59,911 bases of DNA from Pseudomonadota bacterium (GTDB lineage: Bacteria; Pseudomonadota; Alphaproteobacteria; Sphingomonadales; Sphingomonadaceae). Below are positions 8,843 to 17,165 of this stretch, one piece after another (position 1 is the first letter of the stretch; every line of letters starts with the position of its first letter). The stretch spans positions 1 to 59,911 of the forward strand of contig JAEZQR010000221.1 in the NCBI GenBank assembly GCA_023413015.1. The letters are read 5' to 3'. Under the pieces are notes generated by a model. The model had not been told where the DNA came from, searched no databases, and saw nothing but the letters and a program-made list of their open reading frames with translations. The translations under genes were made by a program, and so were the position numbers.

Positions 8843-10027
8843 TCAGGCGCCCGGCAGGTCGAGCACGCGCTTGGCGATGATGTTGAGCTGCACCTCGCTG
8901 GTGCCGCCCTCGATCGAGTTTGCTCGACTGCGGAGCCAGCTGCGCGCCTGCGCGCCATTGCGACTCTCCTCGCCTTCCCACATCAGCCCGTCAGTGCCGC
9001 GGACCGACATGAACAGCTCCTGTCGGCGCTTGTTGAGCTCGGTGCCGTAATATTTGAGCATCGACGACAGCGCGCCGACGCCCTGGCCGGCCTTCGCCTC
9101 GTCCTTCACCCGTTCCATCGTTAGAAGGAAGGCAAGCCCGTCCATGTCGGTGCGCGCGATGTCGCCGCGCAGGATCGGATCAGCTAGACGCCCGTCGGCG
9201 TCCGAGCCAATCAGGCGCCCGGCGAGCTGGCCGAGCTGCGGCCCGCCGCCGCCCATGTCCATGCCGCCGATCATCTCGCGCTCGTGCGTGAGCAGATATT
9301 TGGCGATGTCCCAGCCGCGGTTGAGCTCGCCGACGATGTTGCCCTTGGGCACCTTCACATTATCGAAGAAGGTCTCGCAGAAGGGCGAGTAGCCGGAGAT
9401 GAGCTTGATCGGCTTGGTGCTGACGCCGGGCGAGGCCATGTCGAAGAGCAGGAAGCTGATGCCGTTGTGCTTGGTCGCGCTGAAATCCGTGCGGACGAGG
9501 CAGAAGATCCAGTCCGACTTGTCGGCGTAGCTCGTCCACACCTTCTGGCCGTTGACCAGCCAGTGGTCGCCCATGTCCTCGGCACGGGTCTTCAAGGATG
9601 CGAGGTCCGAGCCCGCGCCCGGCTCCGAATAGCCCTGGCACCAGCGGATCTCGCCGCGCGCGATCTTCGGCAGATGCTCGAGCTTCTGCTCGTGGCTGCC
9701 GTATTTGAGCAGTGCGGGTCCCAGCATCCAGATGCCGAAGCTCTGTACCGGCGGGCGTGCGCGGATAGCGCGCATCTCCTCGGCGAGGATCTTGGCCTCC
9801 TCCTTCGAAAGGCCGCCACCGCCATATTCCCTGGGCCAGGTCGGCACCGTCCAGCCCTTGGACGCCATCGCGTCGAGCCAGCGCTTCTGCGGCTCGGTCC
9901 ACTTGAAGTTGCGGCCGCCCCATGGCGCGTCGTCCTCGGATTCGAACGGCCGGCGCATTTCGGGCGGGCAGTTCGCCTCCAGGAACTCGCGGACTTCGGC
10001 GCGGAACGCATCGAGCGATTCGGTCAT
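8843..10027 (-). CDS. Acyl-CoA dehydrogenase (FadE-type), catalytic subunit
   Basis: A 394-residue FAD-dependent acyl-CoA dehydrogenase. Landmarks are WPREYGGGGLS near residue 63, CQGYSEPGAGSDLASLKTRA in the middle and SIEGGTSEVQLNIIAKRVL at the C-terminus. The last carries the likely catalytic glutamate region of this subfamily. It is the first gene of a four-gene minus-strand operon with a second dehydrogenase, an acyl-CoA ligase and an HD-domain protein. It would introduce the alpha,beta double bond in the CoA thioester made by the ligase. Relatives act on bulky side chains (steroids, terpenoids) as well as fatty acids, so the substrate is open. The divergent gene lgt starts 75 bp away. 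Confidence 0.9.
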   Translation of the reverse strand: MTESLDAFRAEVREFLEANCPPEMRRPFESEDDAPWGGRNFKWTEPQKRWLDAMASKGWTVPTWPREYGGGGLSKEEAKILAEEMRAIRARPPVQSFGIWMLGPALLKYGSHEQKLEHLPKIARGEIRWCQGYSEPGAGSDLASLKTRAEDMGDHWLVNGQKVWTSYADKSDWIFCLVRTDFSATKHNGISFLLFDMASPGVSTKPIKLISGYSPFCETFFDNVKVPKGNIVGELNRGWDIAKYLLTHEREMIGGMDMGGGGPQLGQLAGRLIGSDADGRLADPILRGDIARTDMDGLAFLLTMERVKDEAKAGQGVGALSSMLKYYGTELNKRRQELFMSVRGTDGLMWEGEESRNGAQARSWLRSRANSIEGGTSEVQLNIIAKRVLDLPGA

Positions 10028-10102
10028 CGCCCCATCTCCCCACTAGCTTTGTGATTGGCCCCGACTATGGTGCCCCCCAAAGGGCGGGCAAAGGGGAAAA
10101 AG

Positions 10103-10966
10103 GTGGACCCTATCAACTTCGCGCAGACGGCGATCCAGTTCCAGGACCTCGGGCTCGATCCGATCATCTTCCAGATCGGCCCATTCGCGCTGCGCTGGTA
10201 CAGCCTCGCCTATATCGGCGGCATCCTCGTTGCCTGGTGGTACATCCTGCGGATGCTGAAGCGCCCCGGCGCGCCGATGGCAGCGCGCCACATCGACAGC
10301 TTCGTCACCTGGATCACGCTCGGCATCATCCTCGGCGGGCGGCTGGGCTATGTCCTCTTCTACGACCTCGACAAATATCTCGCGAACCCGCTCGACGCGC
10401 TGAAGCTGTGGGAGGGCGGCATGAGCTTCCACGGCGGGCTGATCGGCGTGATCGTGGCGATCTGGGGCTTCGTCCGCACGCACAAGCTCAGCTTCCTGCG
10501 CTTCGCCGACTATGTCGCGGTCACCATCCCCTTCGGCCTGTGCTTCGGGCGGATCGCCAACTTCATCAACGGCGAGCTGTGGGGCCGACCGACCGACGTG
10601 CCCTGGGCGATCGTCTTCCCCGGCGGCGGCCCCTATGCGCGTCACCCGAGCCAGCTCTACGAAGCCTTCCTCGAAGGCCCGGTGCTGTTCGCGATCCTCT
10701 GGTTCCTGTTCTGGAAGACCGATGCGCGCTACCAGCCCGGCAAGCTCGCCGGCGCCTTCGGAGTCGGCTACGGCAGCTTCCGCTTCATCGTCGAGTTCTT
10801 CCGCGAGCCCGACGCGCAGCTGACCGAGTTCGCCGCCCGCACCGGCCTCCACATGGGCCAGTGGCTCAGCCTGCCGCTGATCCTCATTGGCCTCTATCTC
10901 ATCCTCACATCCAAGCGCCGCCGCGAGCGCGTCGAGCCGATCGCGGGGCCGGCCGCACAGCAGTGA
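10103..10966 (+). CDS. lgt: Prolipoprotein diacylglyceryl transferase
   Basis: A 287-residue inner-membrane enzyme that transfers diacylglycerol from phosphatidylglycerol to the lipobox cysteine of prolipoproteins. Family marks are RWYSLAYIGGI at the first membrane segment, SFHGGLIGVI and the Lgt signature GRIANFINGELWGRPTDVPW, followed by HPSQLYEA. I chose GTG at 10103 because AAGGGG (10091-10096) lies 6 nt upstream; ATG codons at 10055 and 10067 would add a charged leader not typical of the family. Its stop overlaps the next start (GTGA), so it heads a tightly coupled four-gene operon. Confidence 0.93.
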   Translation: MDPINFAQTAIQFQDLGLDPIIFQIGPFALRWYSLAYIGGILVAWWYILRMLKRPGAPMAARHIDSFVTWITLGIILGGRLGYVLFYDLDKYLANPLDALKLWEGGMSFHGGLIGVIVAIWGFVRTHKLSFLRFADYVAVTIPFGLCFGRIANFINGELWGRPTDVPWAIVFPGGGPYARHPSQLYEAFLEGPVLFAILWFLFWKTDARYQPGKLAGAFGVGYGSFRFIVEFFREPDAQLTEFAARTGLHMGQWLSLPLILIGLYLILTSKRRRERVEPIAGPAAQQ

Positions 10967-12009
10967 CCCCGCTCCGCGAGCGCCTCGCACGCGAGATCGC
11001 GGCGACCGGTCCGATCCCGGTCAGCCGCTACATGGCCGAGTGCCTCGTGCATTATTACGCCACGCGCGACCCGCTCGGCCGTGTCGGCGACTTCACGACG
11101 GCCCCCGAGATCAGCCAGGTGTTCGGCGAGCTGATCGGCCTCTGGCTCGCCGACCTGTGGCTGCGCGCCGGGGCGCCGGACGCCTTCCGGCTGGCCGAGA
11201 TCGGCCCCGGCCGCGGCACGCTGATGGCCGACCTGTGGCGCGCGACCGCGCGCGTGCCCGGCTTCCATGCCGCCGCGCGCGTCCACCTCGTCGAGACCAG
11301 CCCGGCGCTCCGCGCCGAGCAGGCCAAGCGCGTGCCGCACGCCGACTGGCACGACCGTCTGGACGACGTCCCCGGCGACGTGCCCCTCCTCCTCGTTGCC
11401 AACGAATTCTTCGACGCGCTTCCCATCCGCCAGCTGGTGCGCACCGAGACCGGCTGGCGCGAGCGCATGGTCGGCCATGCCGAGGGCCGCTTCTTCGCCT
11501 GCGCCGGCCCGACCGCGCTCGACATTCTTGTGCCGCCTCAGTTCGCGAACGCGCCGGTCGGCTCGATCTACGAGCTTGCGCCGGCCGGCACCGCCATCGC
11601 CGCCGAGATCGGCGCGCGGCTTGCGAGCCAGGGCGGCGCGGCGCTGGTCATCGACTATGGCCATGCCGGCCCCGCGCTCGGCGACACGCTGCAGGCGGTG
11701 AAGGCACACGCTTTCGCCGATCCCTTCGCCGATCCGGGCGAGGCCGATCTCACTGCGCACGTCGACTTCACGACGCTCGCCCGTGCGGCTGCCCCCGCCG
11801 TCGCATATGGACCGGTGACCCAGGGTGCGCTGCTCACGGCGCTCGGCATCGCGCAGCGCACGGCGGCGCTCGCCGCGCGGGCGACGCCGGCCCAGGCCGA
11901 ACTGCTGCGCTCCGGCACCGACCGCCTCGTCCGCGACGATGCGATGGGTTCCCTGTTCAAGGCCTTGGCGCTAACCGGTCCGATATGGCCGAAGCCGGCA
12001 GGATTTTGA
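10963..12009 (+). CDS. SAM-dependent methyltransferase, MidA/NDUFAF7 family
   Basis: A 348-residue protein opening with GTG in the overlap GTGA with lgt. It has the family's entry motif (HYYATRDPLGRVGDFTTAPE), the SAM loop AEIGPGRGTLMADLWR, LVANEFFDALP and VIDYGH. The mitochondrial relative NDUFAF7 methylates an arginine of complex I subunit NDUFS2, so the bacterial protein probably methylates an arginine of a protein target, perhaps NuoD; this is inference. It is translated in series with lgt, a GNAT and pgeF, a grouping common in alphaproteobacteria, though its logic is unclear. Confidence 0.88.
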   Translation: MTPLRERLAREIAATGPIPVSRYMAECLVHYYATRDPLGRVGDFTTAPEISQVFGELIGLWLADLWLRAGAPDAFRLAEIGPGRGTLMADLWRATARVPGFHAAARVHLVETSPALRAEQAKRVPHADWHDRLDDVPGDVPLLLVANEFFDALPIRQLVRTETGWRERMVGHAEGRFFACAGPTALDILVPPQFANAPVGSIYELAPAGTAIAAEIGARLASQGGAALVIDYGHAGPALGDTLQAVKAHAFADPFADPGEADLTAHVDFTTLARAAAPAVAYGPVTQGALLTALGIAQRTAALAARATPAQAELLRSGTDRLVRDDAMGSLFKALALTGPIWPKPAGF

Positions 12010-12548
12010 TGACCGAGATCAGCTACCGTACCCCGACGCTTGCCGATGCGGACGCGCTCTGCGTGCTCGCACGCGACACCTTCATCGAGACCTTCGGCCA
12101 TCTCTATTCGGACGCCGACCTCAACGCCTTCCTCGATAAGACCTTCGGCCCCACCGGCCTGCCGGTCGAGATGGCCGATCCGGCCTTCGCCTTGCGGATC
12201 GCCGAAGCGGATGGCGCGATGGTCGGCTACTGCAAGGTCGGGCCGCTGTACCTCGACGTCGACGCCACCGGCCGCCGCGCGCTCGAGCTGCGCCAGCTCT
12301 ATGTCCGCCGCAGCCACCATGGCGCCGGCATCGCGCCGACGCTGATGGCCTGGGCGCTCGCCGAGATGCGCCGCCGCGGGGCCGAGGACGTCTATCTGTC
12401 GGTGTGGAGCGAGAACGAGCGCGCCAAGCGCTTCTATGCGCGCTATGGCTTCGTCGAGGTCGGCCGCACCCTGTTCATGGTCGGGGACCAGGCCGACGAC
12501 GACCGTATCTGGAAGCTGACGTTCGCACCGGAGACCGCAGCCGCATGA
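12009..12548 (+). CDS. GNAT family N-acetyltransferase
   Basis: A 179-residue acetyltransferase starting in the TGATG overlap with the methyltransferase. The GNAT core is recognisable: LRQLYVRRSHHGAGIAPTLM is motif A with a Q/R-x-x-G-x-G/A-like acetyl-CoA loop, then VYLSVWSENERAKRFYARYG (motif B) and FVEVGRTLF. Such proteins acetylate amino groups of small molecules, antibiotics or N-termini. The stop overlaps pgeF by four bases (ATGA). The substrate is not apparent. Confidence 0.88.
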   Translation: MTEISYRTPTLADADALCVLARDTFIETFGHLYSDADLNAFLDKTFGPTGLPVEMADPAFALRIAEADGAMVGYCKVGPLYLDVDATGRRALELRQLYVRRSHHGAGIAPTLMAWALAEMRRRGAEDVYLSVWSENERAKRFYARYGFVEVGRTLFMVGDQADDDRIWKLTFAPETAAA

Positions 12549-13303
12549 CGATCGATATCACCCGCGCCGCCGCGCTCTCGGCCGTGCCGCACGGCTTCCT
12601 TGGCCGCAGCGGCGGCGCCTCGATCGGCCTCTTCGCCAGCCTTAACGTCGGCCTCGGCTCCTCCGACGACAAGCAGGCGGTGCGCGAGAACCGCCGCCGC
12701 GCCGTCGAGGCGATCGGCTGCGACCTGACGCTCGCCACCGTGCATCAGGTTCATAGCCCACAAGTTGTCGAGGCCGATGCCTGGCCCGACGACGCCCGCC
12801 CGCAGGCCGATGCGCTGGTGACCAACCGCCTCGGCTTGGCGCTCGGCATCCTTACCGCCGACTGTGCGCCCGTTCTGTTCGCCGATGCGGAAGCCGGCGT
12901 CATCGGCGCCGCGCACGCCGGCTGGAAAGGCGCGCTCGGCGGCGTTCTCGCCAATACGGTCGCGGCGATGGAGACGCTCGGCGCCCGCCGCGAGCGCATC
13001 GCCGCCGCGATCGGCCCCTGCATCGCGCGCCGCTCCTACGAGGTCGACGACGGCTTCCTCGAGCGCTTCGTCGCGCAGGACGAGGAATATCATCACTTCT
13101 TCACCCCCGGCCGCGAGGGGCATCATCTGTTCGACCTCGAAGGCTTCGTCGCCCGCCGTCTCGCCGACGCCGGCGTCGCCGTGATCGAGGCGCTGGGCCA
13201 GGACACCTACGCCCAGCCCGACCGCTACTTCAGCTATCGCCGCACGACGCACGCCGACGAGCCCGACTACGGCCGCCAGATCTCGCTGATCGCGCTGCCC
13301 TAG
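12545..13303 (+). CDS. pgeF: Multicopper-oxidase-fold purine nucleosidase/phosphorylase (LACC1/YfiH family)
   Basis: A 252-residue protein of the YfiH/LACC1 family, long called peptidoglycan-editing factor PgeF. The conserved metal-ligand and active-site segments are HQVHSPQVVEADAW, TADCAPVLFAD, GAAHAGWKGALGG and IGPCIARRSYEV. Relatives phosphorolyse or deaminate adenosine and also influence cell-wall precursor fidelity. It ends the lgt operon and shares a CTAG tetranucleotide with the convergent dctA, so the two coding sequences overlap by four bases. Confidence 0.92.
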   Translation: MTIDITRAAALSAVPHGFLGRSGGASIGLFASLNVGLGSSDDKQAVRENRRRAVEAIGCDLTLATVHQVHSPQVVEADAWPDDARPQADALVTNRLGLALGILTADCAPVLFADAEAGVIGAAHAGWKGALGGVLANTVAAMETLGARRERIAAAIGPCIARRSYEVDDGFLERFVAQDEEYHHFFTPGREGHHLFDLEGFVARRLADAGVAVIEALGQDTYAQPDRYFSYRRTTHADEPDYGRQISLIALP

Positions 13304-14628
13304 GGCAGGACGTCGCTGCGCCCTTCGATCTGGAGGCGGTCGCTCTCGGCCTCGGTGAGGTCGGCGCCTTTGCCGGCGAAGGCCGCGCGGAGCTGGTCGA
13401 GGTCGACGGCCTTCTCCCAGCGGGCGACGACGATCGTCGCCACGGCATTGCCGACGAAGTTGGTGAGCGCGCGGCACTCGCTCATGAAGCGGTCGACGCC
13501 GAGGATCAGCGCCATGCCGGCGACCGGCACGGCCGGGACGACCGACAGCGTCGCGGCGAGCACGATGAAGCCCGAGCCAGTCACGCCAGCTGCGCCCTTC
13601 GAGCTGAGGATCGCGACCGCCATCAGCAGCAACTGGTCGGCGAGCGAGAGGTCCGTGTTGGTCGCCTGCGCGATGAACAGCGCGGCCAATGACATGTAGA
13701 TGTTCGTGCCGTCGAGGTTGAACGAGTAGCCGGTCGGCACGACCAGGCCGACGATCGGCTTGGGGCAGCCGGCTCGCTCGAGCTTCTCCATCAGCAGCGG
13801 CATCGCGCTTTCGGACGACGAGGTGCCGAGGACGAGCAGCAGCTCGTCCTTGATGTAGCGCACGAGCCCGAACAGCGAGAAGCCGACGGCGCGCGCCACC
13901 AGCCCGAGCACGACGACCACGAACAGCAGCGCGGTGATGTAGAAGGTGGCGATCAGCTCGGCCAGGTTGGCGAGCGTGCCGATGCCATATTCGCCGATGG
14001 TGAACGCCATCGCGCCGAACGCGCCGATCGGCGCGGCGTACATCAGGATATGCACCATGCGGAACACGATCGCCGTCAGCGTGCGGAGCGTGCCGAGCAG
14101 CTTTTCGCCGCGGTCGCCGATCAACGCGAGCGCAACCCCGAACAGGATGGCGACGAACAGCACCTGCAGGATCTCGCCCGAGGTGAAGGCGCTGAACGCC
14201 GTGTCGGGGATGATGTGGAGCACGAACTCGGTGACCGTCCGCTCCTTGGCGGCACTGACGTAGTTCGAGACGGCGCCGGTATCGAGCGTCGCCGGATCGA
14301 CGTTCAGCCCCTTGCCCGGCTGCGCCAGGTTGCCGACGACGAGGCCGACCGCGAGCGCCAGCGTCGAGAAGGTCAGGAAATAGGCCATAGCCTTGGCACC
14401 GACGCGGCCGAAGGCCTTGAGGTCCGCCATGCCGGCGATGCCGGTGACGACGGTCAGGAAGATGACCGGCGTGATGATCATCTTGACCAGCTTGATGAAG
14501 CCGTCGCCCAGCGGCTTCAGCGAGGTGCCGAACGCGGGGAACAGCCAGCCGACGAGCACGCCGAGCCCGATGCCGACGAGGACCTGGAAATAGAGCGTCC
14601 GCCAGAACGGCCTTTTCGATTCTGCCAC
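13300..14628 (-). CDS. dctA: C4-dicarboxylate:cation symporter
   Basis: A 442-residue transporter of the DAACS (glutamate/dicarboxylate) family. It starts LYFQVLVGIGLGVLVGWLFP, carries VKMIITPVIFLTVVTGIAG, the re-entrant serine-rich LGTSSSESAMPLLMEKL and the PTGYSFNLDGTNIY motif typical of DctA/GltP. It should import succinate, fumarate or malate with protons or sodium. Single gene; no dctBD two-component genes are adjacent. Its stop is embedded in the CTAG that also ends pgeF. Confidence 0.92.
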   Translation of the reverse strand: MAESKRPFWRTLYFQVLVGIGLGVLVGWLFPAFGTSLKPLGDGFIKLVKMIITPVIFLTVVTGIAGMADLKAFGRVGAKAMAYFLTFSTLALAVGLVVGNLAQPGKGLNVDPATLDTGAVSNYVSAAKERTVTEFVLHIIPDTAFSAFTSGEILQVLFVAILFGVALALIGDRGEKLLGTLRTLTAIVFRMVHILMYAAPIGAFGAMAFTIGEYGIGTLANLAELIATFYITALLFVVVVLGLVARAVGFSLFGLVRYIKDELLLVLGTSSSESAMPLLMEKLERAGCPKPIVGLVVPTGYSFNLDGTNIYMSLAALFIAQATNTDLSLADQLLLMAVAILSSKGAAGVTGSGFIVLAATLSVVPAVPVAGMALILGVDRFMSECRALTNFVGNAVATIVVARWEKAVDLDQLRAAFAGKGADLTEAESDRLQIEGRSDVLP

Positions 14629-14768
14629 CCGCCCCCCGCGAGAATATGGTTCGAGGCCGATGCTTACCCGATGCCTGTCATCCGGACCAGCACCGTCGAT
14701 CGGACAGGTTTGACTCCCCGGCGTCGGCCGCTCATGTTCCGGCGCGCTGCATCATCGGAGCCGTAACC

Positions 14769-15386
14769 ATGCGCCACGCTTTCGTTGCCCTCGCCTTTGC
14801 CACCTTGGCCGCGCCGCTGGCGGCGCAGAACCCGCCGGCCCAGGCGCCGGGCGCTCCCGATCCCGCCCGCGTGAAGGCCGGCAGCTACACCGTCGACGGC
14901 GCCCACACGCAGGTGGTCTGGACGGTGAACCACTTCGGCATCAACGCCTACAACGGCATCTTCGGCGACGTCTCGGGCACGCTGACGCTCGATCCGGCGC
15001 GCCCCGCGGCGTCGAAGCTTTCGGTGACGATCCCGATCGCGAAGGTCGCGACGACGAGCGAGGGGCTGAACAAGCATCTGATGACCGGCGACTTCTTCGA
15101 GGTCGAGAAATATCCCACCGCCACCTTCGTCTCGACCCGGATCGAGCCGCAGGGCACCCGCGCCAGGATCACGGGCAACCTGACGCTGCGCGGCGTGACC
15201 AAGCCGGTGACGCTCGATGCCCGCTTCATCGGCGCGGGCGACAATCCGATGAACAAGAAGGCGACAATCGGCTTCGAGGCGACGACTACGATCAACCGCT
15301 CCGATTTCGGCATCGCCTACGGGATTCCCATGGTGGCCGACCGCGTCGACCTGCGCATCACCGCCGCCTTCGAACGCCAGAGCTGA
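14769..15386 (+). CDS. YceI family periplasmic protein
   Basis: A 205-residue protein with a signal peptide (RHAFVALAFATLAAPLAAQ) and a YceI lipocalin-like domain from about residue 37 to the end. Key segments are YTVDGAHTQVVWTVNHFG, the mid-domain MTGDFFEVEKYPTATFVS and LTLRGVTKPVTLD. YceI proteins bind polyisoprenoids in a beta-barrel in the periplasm, and some are pH- or stress-induced. It is monocistronic, divergent from dctA and 115 bp before prs. Family assignment is certain; the ligand is not shown. Confidence 0.92.
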   Translation: MRHAFVALAFATLAAPLAAQNPPAQAPGAPDPARVKAGSYTVDGAHTQVVWTVNHFGINAYNGIFGDVSGTLTLDPARPAASKLSVTIPIAKVATTSEGLNKHLMTGDFFEVEKYPTATFVSTRIEPQGTRARITGNLTLRGVTKPVTLDARFIGAGDNPMNKKATIGFEATTTINRSDFGIAYGIPMVADRVDLRITAAFERQS

Positions 15387-15501
15387 GCCTCGGAGGGGGC
15401 GACGGCGTGCCGCCGATCGTCGCGGCCTGCTTCGGGTTGCGGCGGTCGCCCGGCGCCGCTAGGGAACCGGGCGGGGCGAGAGTTACAGCGGAGCGCGGGC
15501 A

Positions 15502-16437
15502 ATGAAGATCCTCACCGGCAATAGCAACCTGGCGCTGGCGCGCGATATCGCCGCCTATCTGGAGCTGCCGATCACCGAGGCCTCGGTCCGCCGCTTCGCC
15601 GACGAGGAAGTGTTCGTCGAGATCCACGAGAATGTGCGCGGCGAGGACGTGTTCGTCGTCCAGTCGACCTCGGCGCCGGCCAACGACAACCTCATGGAGC
15701 TGCTGATCTGCATCGACGCGCTGAAGCGCGCGTCGGCGCGGCGCATCACGGCGGTGGTCCCCTACTACGGCTACGCCCGCCAGGACCGTAAGCCCGGCCC
15801 GCGCACGCCGATCTCGGCCAAGCTCGTCGCCAACCTCATCGAGACCGCAGGCGCGAGCCGCGTGCTCTCGGTCGACCTGCATGCCGGCCAGATCCAGGGT
15901 TTCTTCGACATCCCGACCGACAATTTGTACGCGGCGCCGGTCATGGCGGCCGACATCCAGGCGCGCTTCCCGAACGACAATCTGATGGTCGTCTCGCCCG
16001 ACGTCGGCGGCGTGGTGCGCGCCCGCGCGCTCGCCAAGCGCCTCGGTAACGCCCCGCTCGCCATCGTCGACAAGCGCCGTGAGCGCGCCGGCGAGTCGGA
16101 GGTGATGAACATCATCGGCGACGTCTCGGGCCGCTTCTGCATCCTTCACGACGACATCGTCGATTCGGCCGGCACGCTGTGCAATGCCGCCGGCGCGCTG
16201 ATGCAGGCCGGCGCCGTCGGCGTCGTCGCCTACGTCACCCACGGCGTGCTGTCGGGGGGCGCGGTCGCCCGCGTCGAGGGCTCGGCGCTCACCGAACTCG
16301 TCGTCACCGACTCGATCATCGCGCCCGAAGCGGCGCAGGGCGCGAAGAAGATCCGCTTCCTGACCATCGCCCCGCTGCTCGGCGAAGCGATCCGCCGCAT
16401 CGCCGACGAAAGCTCGGTGTCGAGCCTGTTCGACTGA
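15502..16437 (+). CDS. prs: Ribose-phosphate pyrophosphokinase
   Basis: A 311-residue PRPP synthetase, which makes 5-phosphoribosyl-1-pyrophosphate from ribose 5-phosphate and ATP for purine, pyrimidine, His and Trp synthesis. It has the N-terminal ILTGNSNLALARDIA, YYGYARQDRK (ATP site), VDLHAGQIQGFFD (metal site) and the PRPP loop ILHDDIVDSAGTLCNAA. Length and order match bacterial class I enzymes. It stands alone, 115 bp below the YceI gene. Confidence 0.97.
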   Translation: MKILTGNSNLALARDIAAYLELPITEASVRRFADEEVFVEIHENVRGEDVFVVQSTSAPANDNLMELLICIDALKRASARRITAVVPYYGYARQDRKPGPRTPISAKLVANLIETAGASRVLSVDLHAGQIQGFFDIPTDNLYAAPVMAADIQARFPNDNLMVVSPDVGGVVRARALAKRLGNAPLAIVDKRRERAGESEVMNIIGDVSGRFCILHDDIVDSAGTLCNAAGALMQAGAVGVVAYVTHGVLSGGAVARVEGSALTELVVTDSIIAPEAAQGAKKIRFLTIAPLLGEAIRRIADESSVSSLFD

Positions 16438-16496
16438 TCGGGTAGCCGACCCCGGTATTCACCGGTTTGCCATAAAACCAGATTCCAGGCAGTCTC

Positions 16497-16525
16497 CCTG
16501 TCGGCGCCGCATCGCGCCGAACAGG
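16497..16525 (+). promoter_or_regulatory. Hairpin in the leader of the exported protein gene at 16536
   Basis: CCTGTCGGCGC (16497-16507) pairs with 16514-16525 apart from one bulged A, leaving a 6-nt loop. The 3' arm runs into the ribosome binding site AGGGGGA (16523-16529) of the next gene, so it may either end prs transcripts or limit initiation downstream. There is no U-tract, so a Rho-independent terminator is not supported. Confidence 0.4.
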
Positions 16526-16535
16526 GGGATTTTCC

Positions 16536-17132
16536 ATGATCAGGTTGCATTGCGCACCTGCCGCCGGCGCGTTCCTTCTCGCAGTGGCATCACCGGCGCT
16601 CGCTCAGACGGCCGCGCCCCTCGTAGCCAGCGCGCCGGAGGCCAACGTCCTGCGTACCGGCACCGCCGTCCCGCTCCGGATGAACGAGGAGCTCACCACC
16701 AAGGGCAAGAAGCTGCGCGTCGGCCAGCGCTTCCGCATGGAGGTCGCCGAGGCCGTCTCGCTCAACGGGCAGGTGGTGGTCCCGGCCGGCACACCGGCGA
16801 CCGGGGAGGTCATCGAGGTTCGCAACAAGGGCATGTGGGGCAAGTCGGGCAAGATCACCGCACGCCCGCTCTATCTTCAGGCGAACGGCCGCCAGATCCG
16901 GCTGACGGGCACGGTCGACGACAAGGGCAAGACCGGCACTGCCGGCGTCGTGGCCGCCGTCGCCGTCCTGCCGGTCGCCGGCTTCTTCACCACGGGCACC
17001 AGTGCCGTCATCCCGATCGGCACGACGGTCACGGCGTTCCTCGACGAGGACGTGCCGGTGGCATTCGCGCCGGCCGCCGCACCTGCGCCGATGGTGGTGC
17101 CGGTCGCGGCGCCGACTTCAACCGGTCAGTAA
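16536..17132 (+). CDS. Exported protein of unknown function
   Basis: A 198-residue protein with a clear signal peptide (AGAFLLAVASPALAQ). The mature part begins with TGTAVPLRMNEELTTKGKKL, then GQVVVPAGTPATGEVIEV, IRLTGTVDDKGKTG and a hydrophobic GVVAAVAVLPVAGFFTTG before a Pro/Ala-rich tail. The PAGTPATGEV pattern recalls small beta-rich domains in conjugation and secretion proteins, but I do not recognise the family. The start is set by AGGGGGA 6 nt upstream. A strong hairpin follows the stop. Confidence 0.78.
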   Translation: MIRLHCAPAAGAFLLAVASPALAQTAAPLVASAPEANVLRTGTAVPLRMNEELTTKGKKLRVGQRFRMEVAEAVSLNGQVVVPAGTPATGEVIEVRNKGMWGKSGKITARPLYLQANGRQIRLTGTVDDKGKTGTAGVVAAVAVLPVAGFFTTGTSAVIPIGTTVTAFLDEDVPVAFAPAAAPAPMVVPVAAPTSTGQ

Positions 17133-17139
17133 GCGACTG

Positions 17140-17161
17140 CAGGGGGTGCTCGCACCCCCTG
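17140..17161. terminator. Bidirectional terminator-like hairpin between convergent genes
   Basis: CAGGGGGTG (17140-17148) pairs perfectly with CACCCCCTG (17153-17161) around a CTCG loop. It lies 7 nt after one stop codon and 4 nt before the convergent one. Neither side has a T-run, so it is a strong stem that may protect 3' ends or assist Rho rather than a classical intrinsic terminator. Confidence 0.55.
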
Positions 17162-17165
17162 AACC

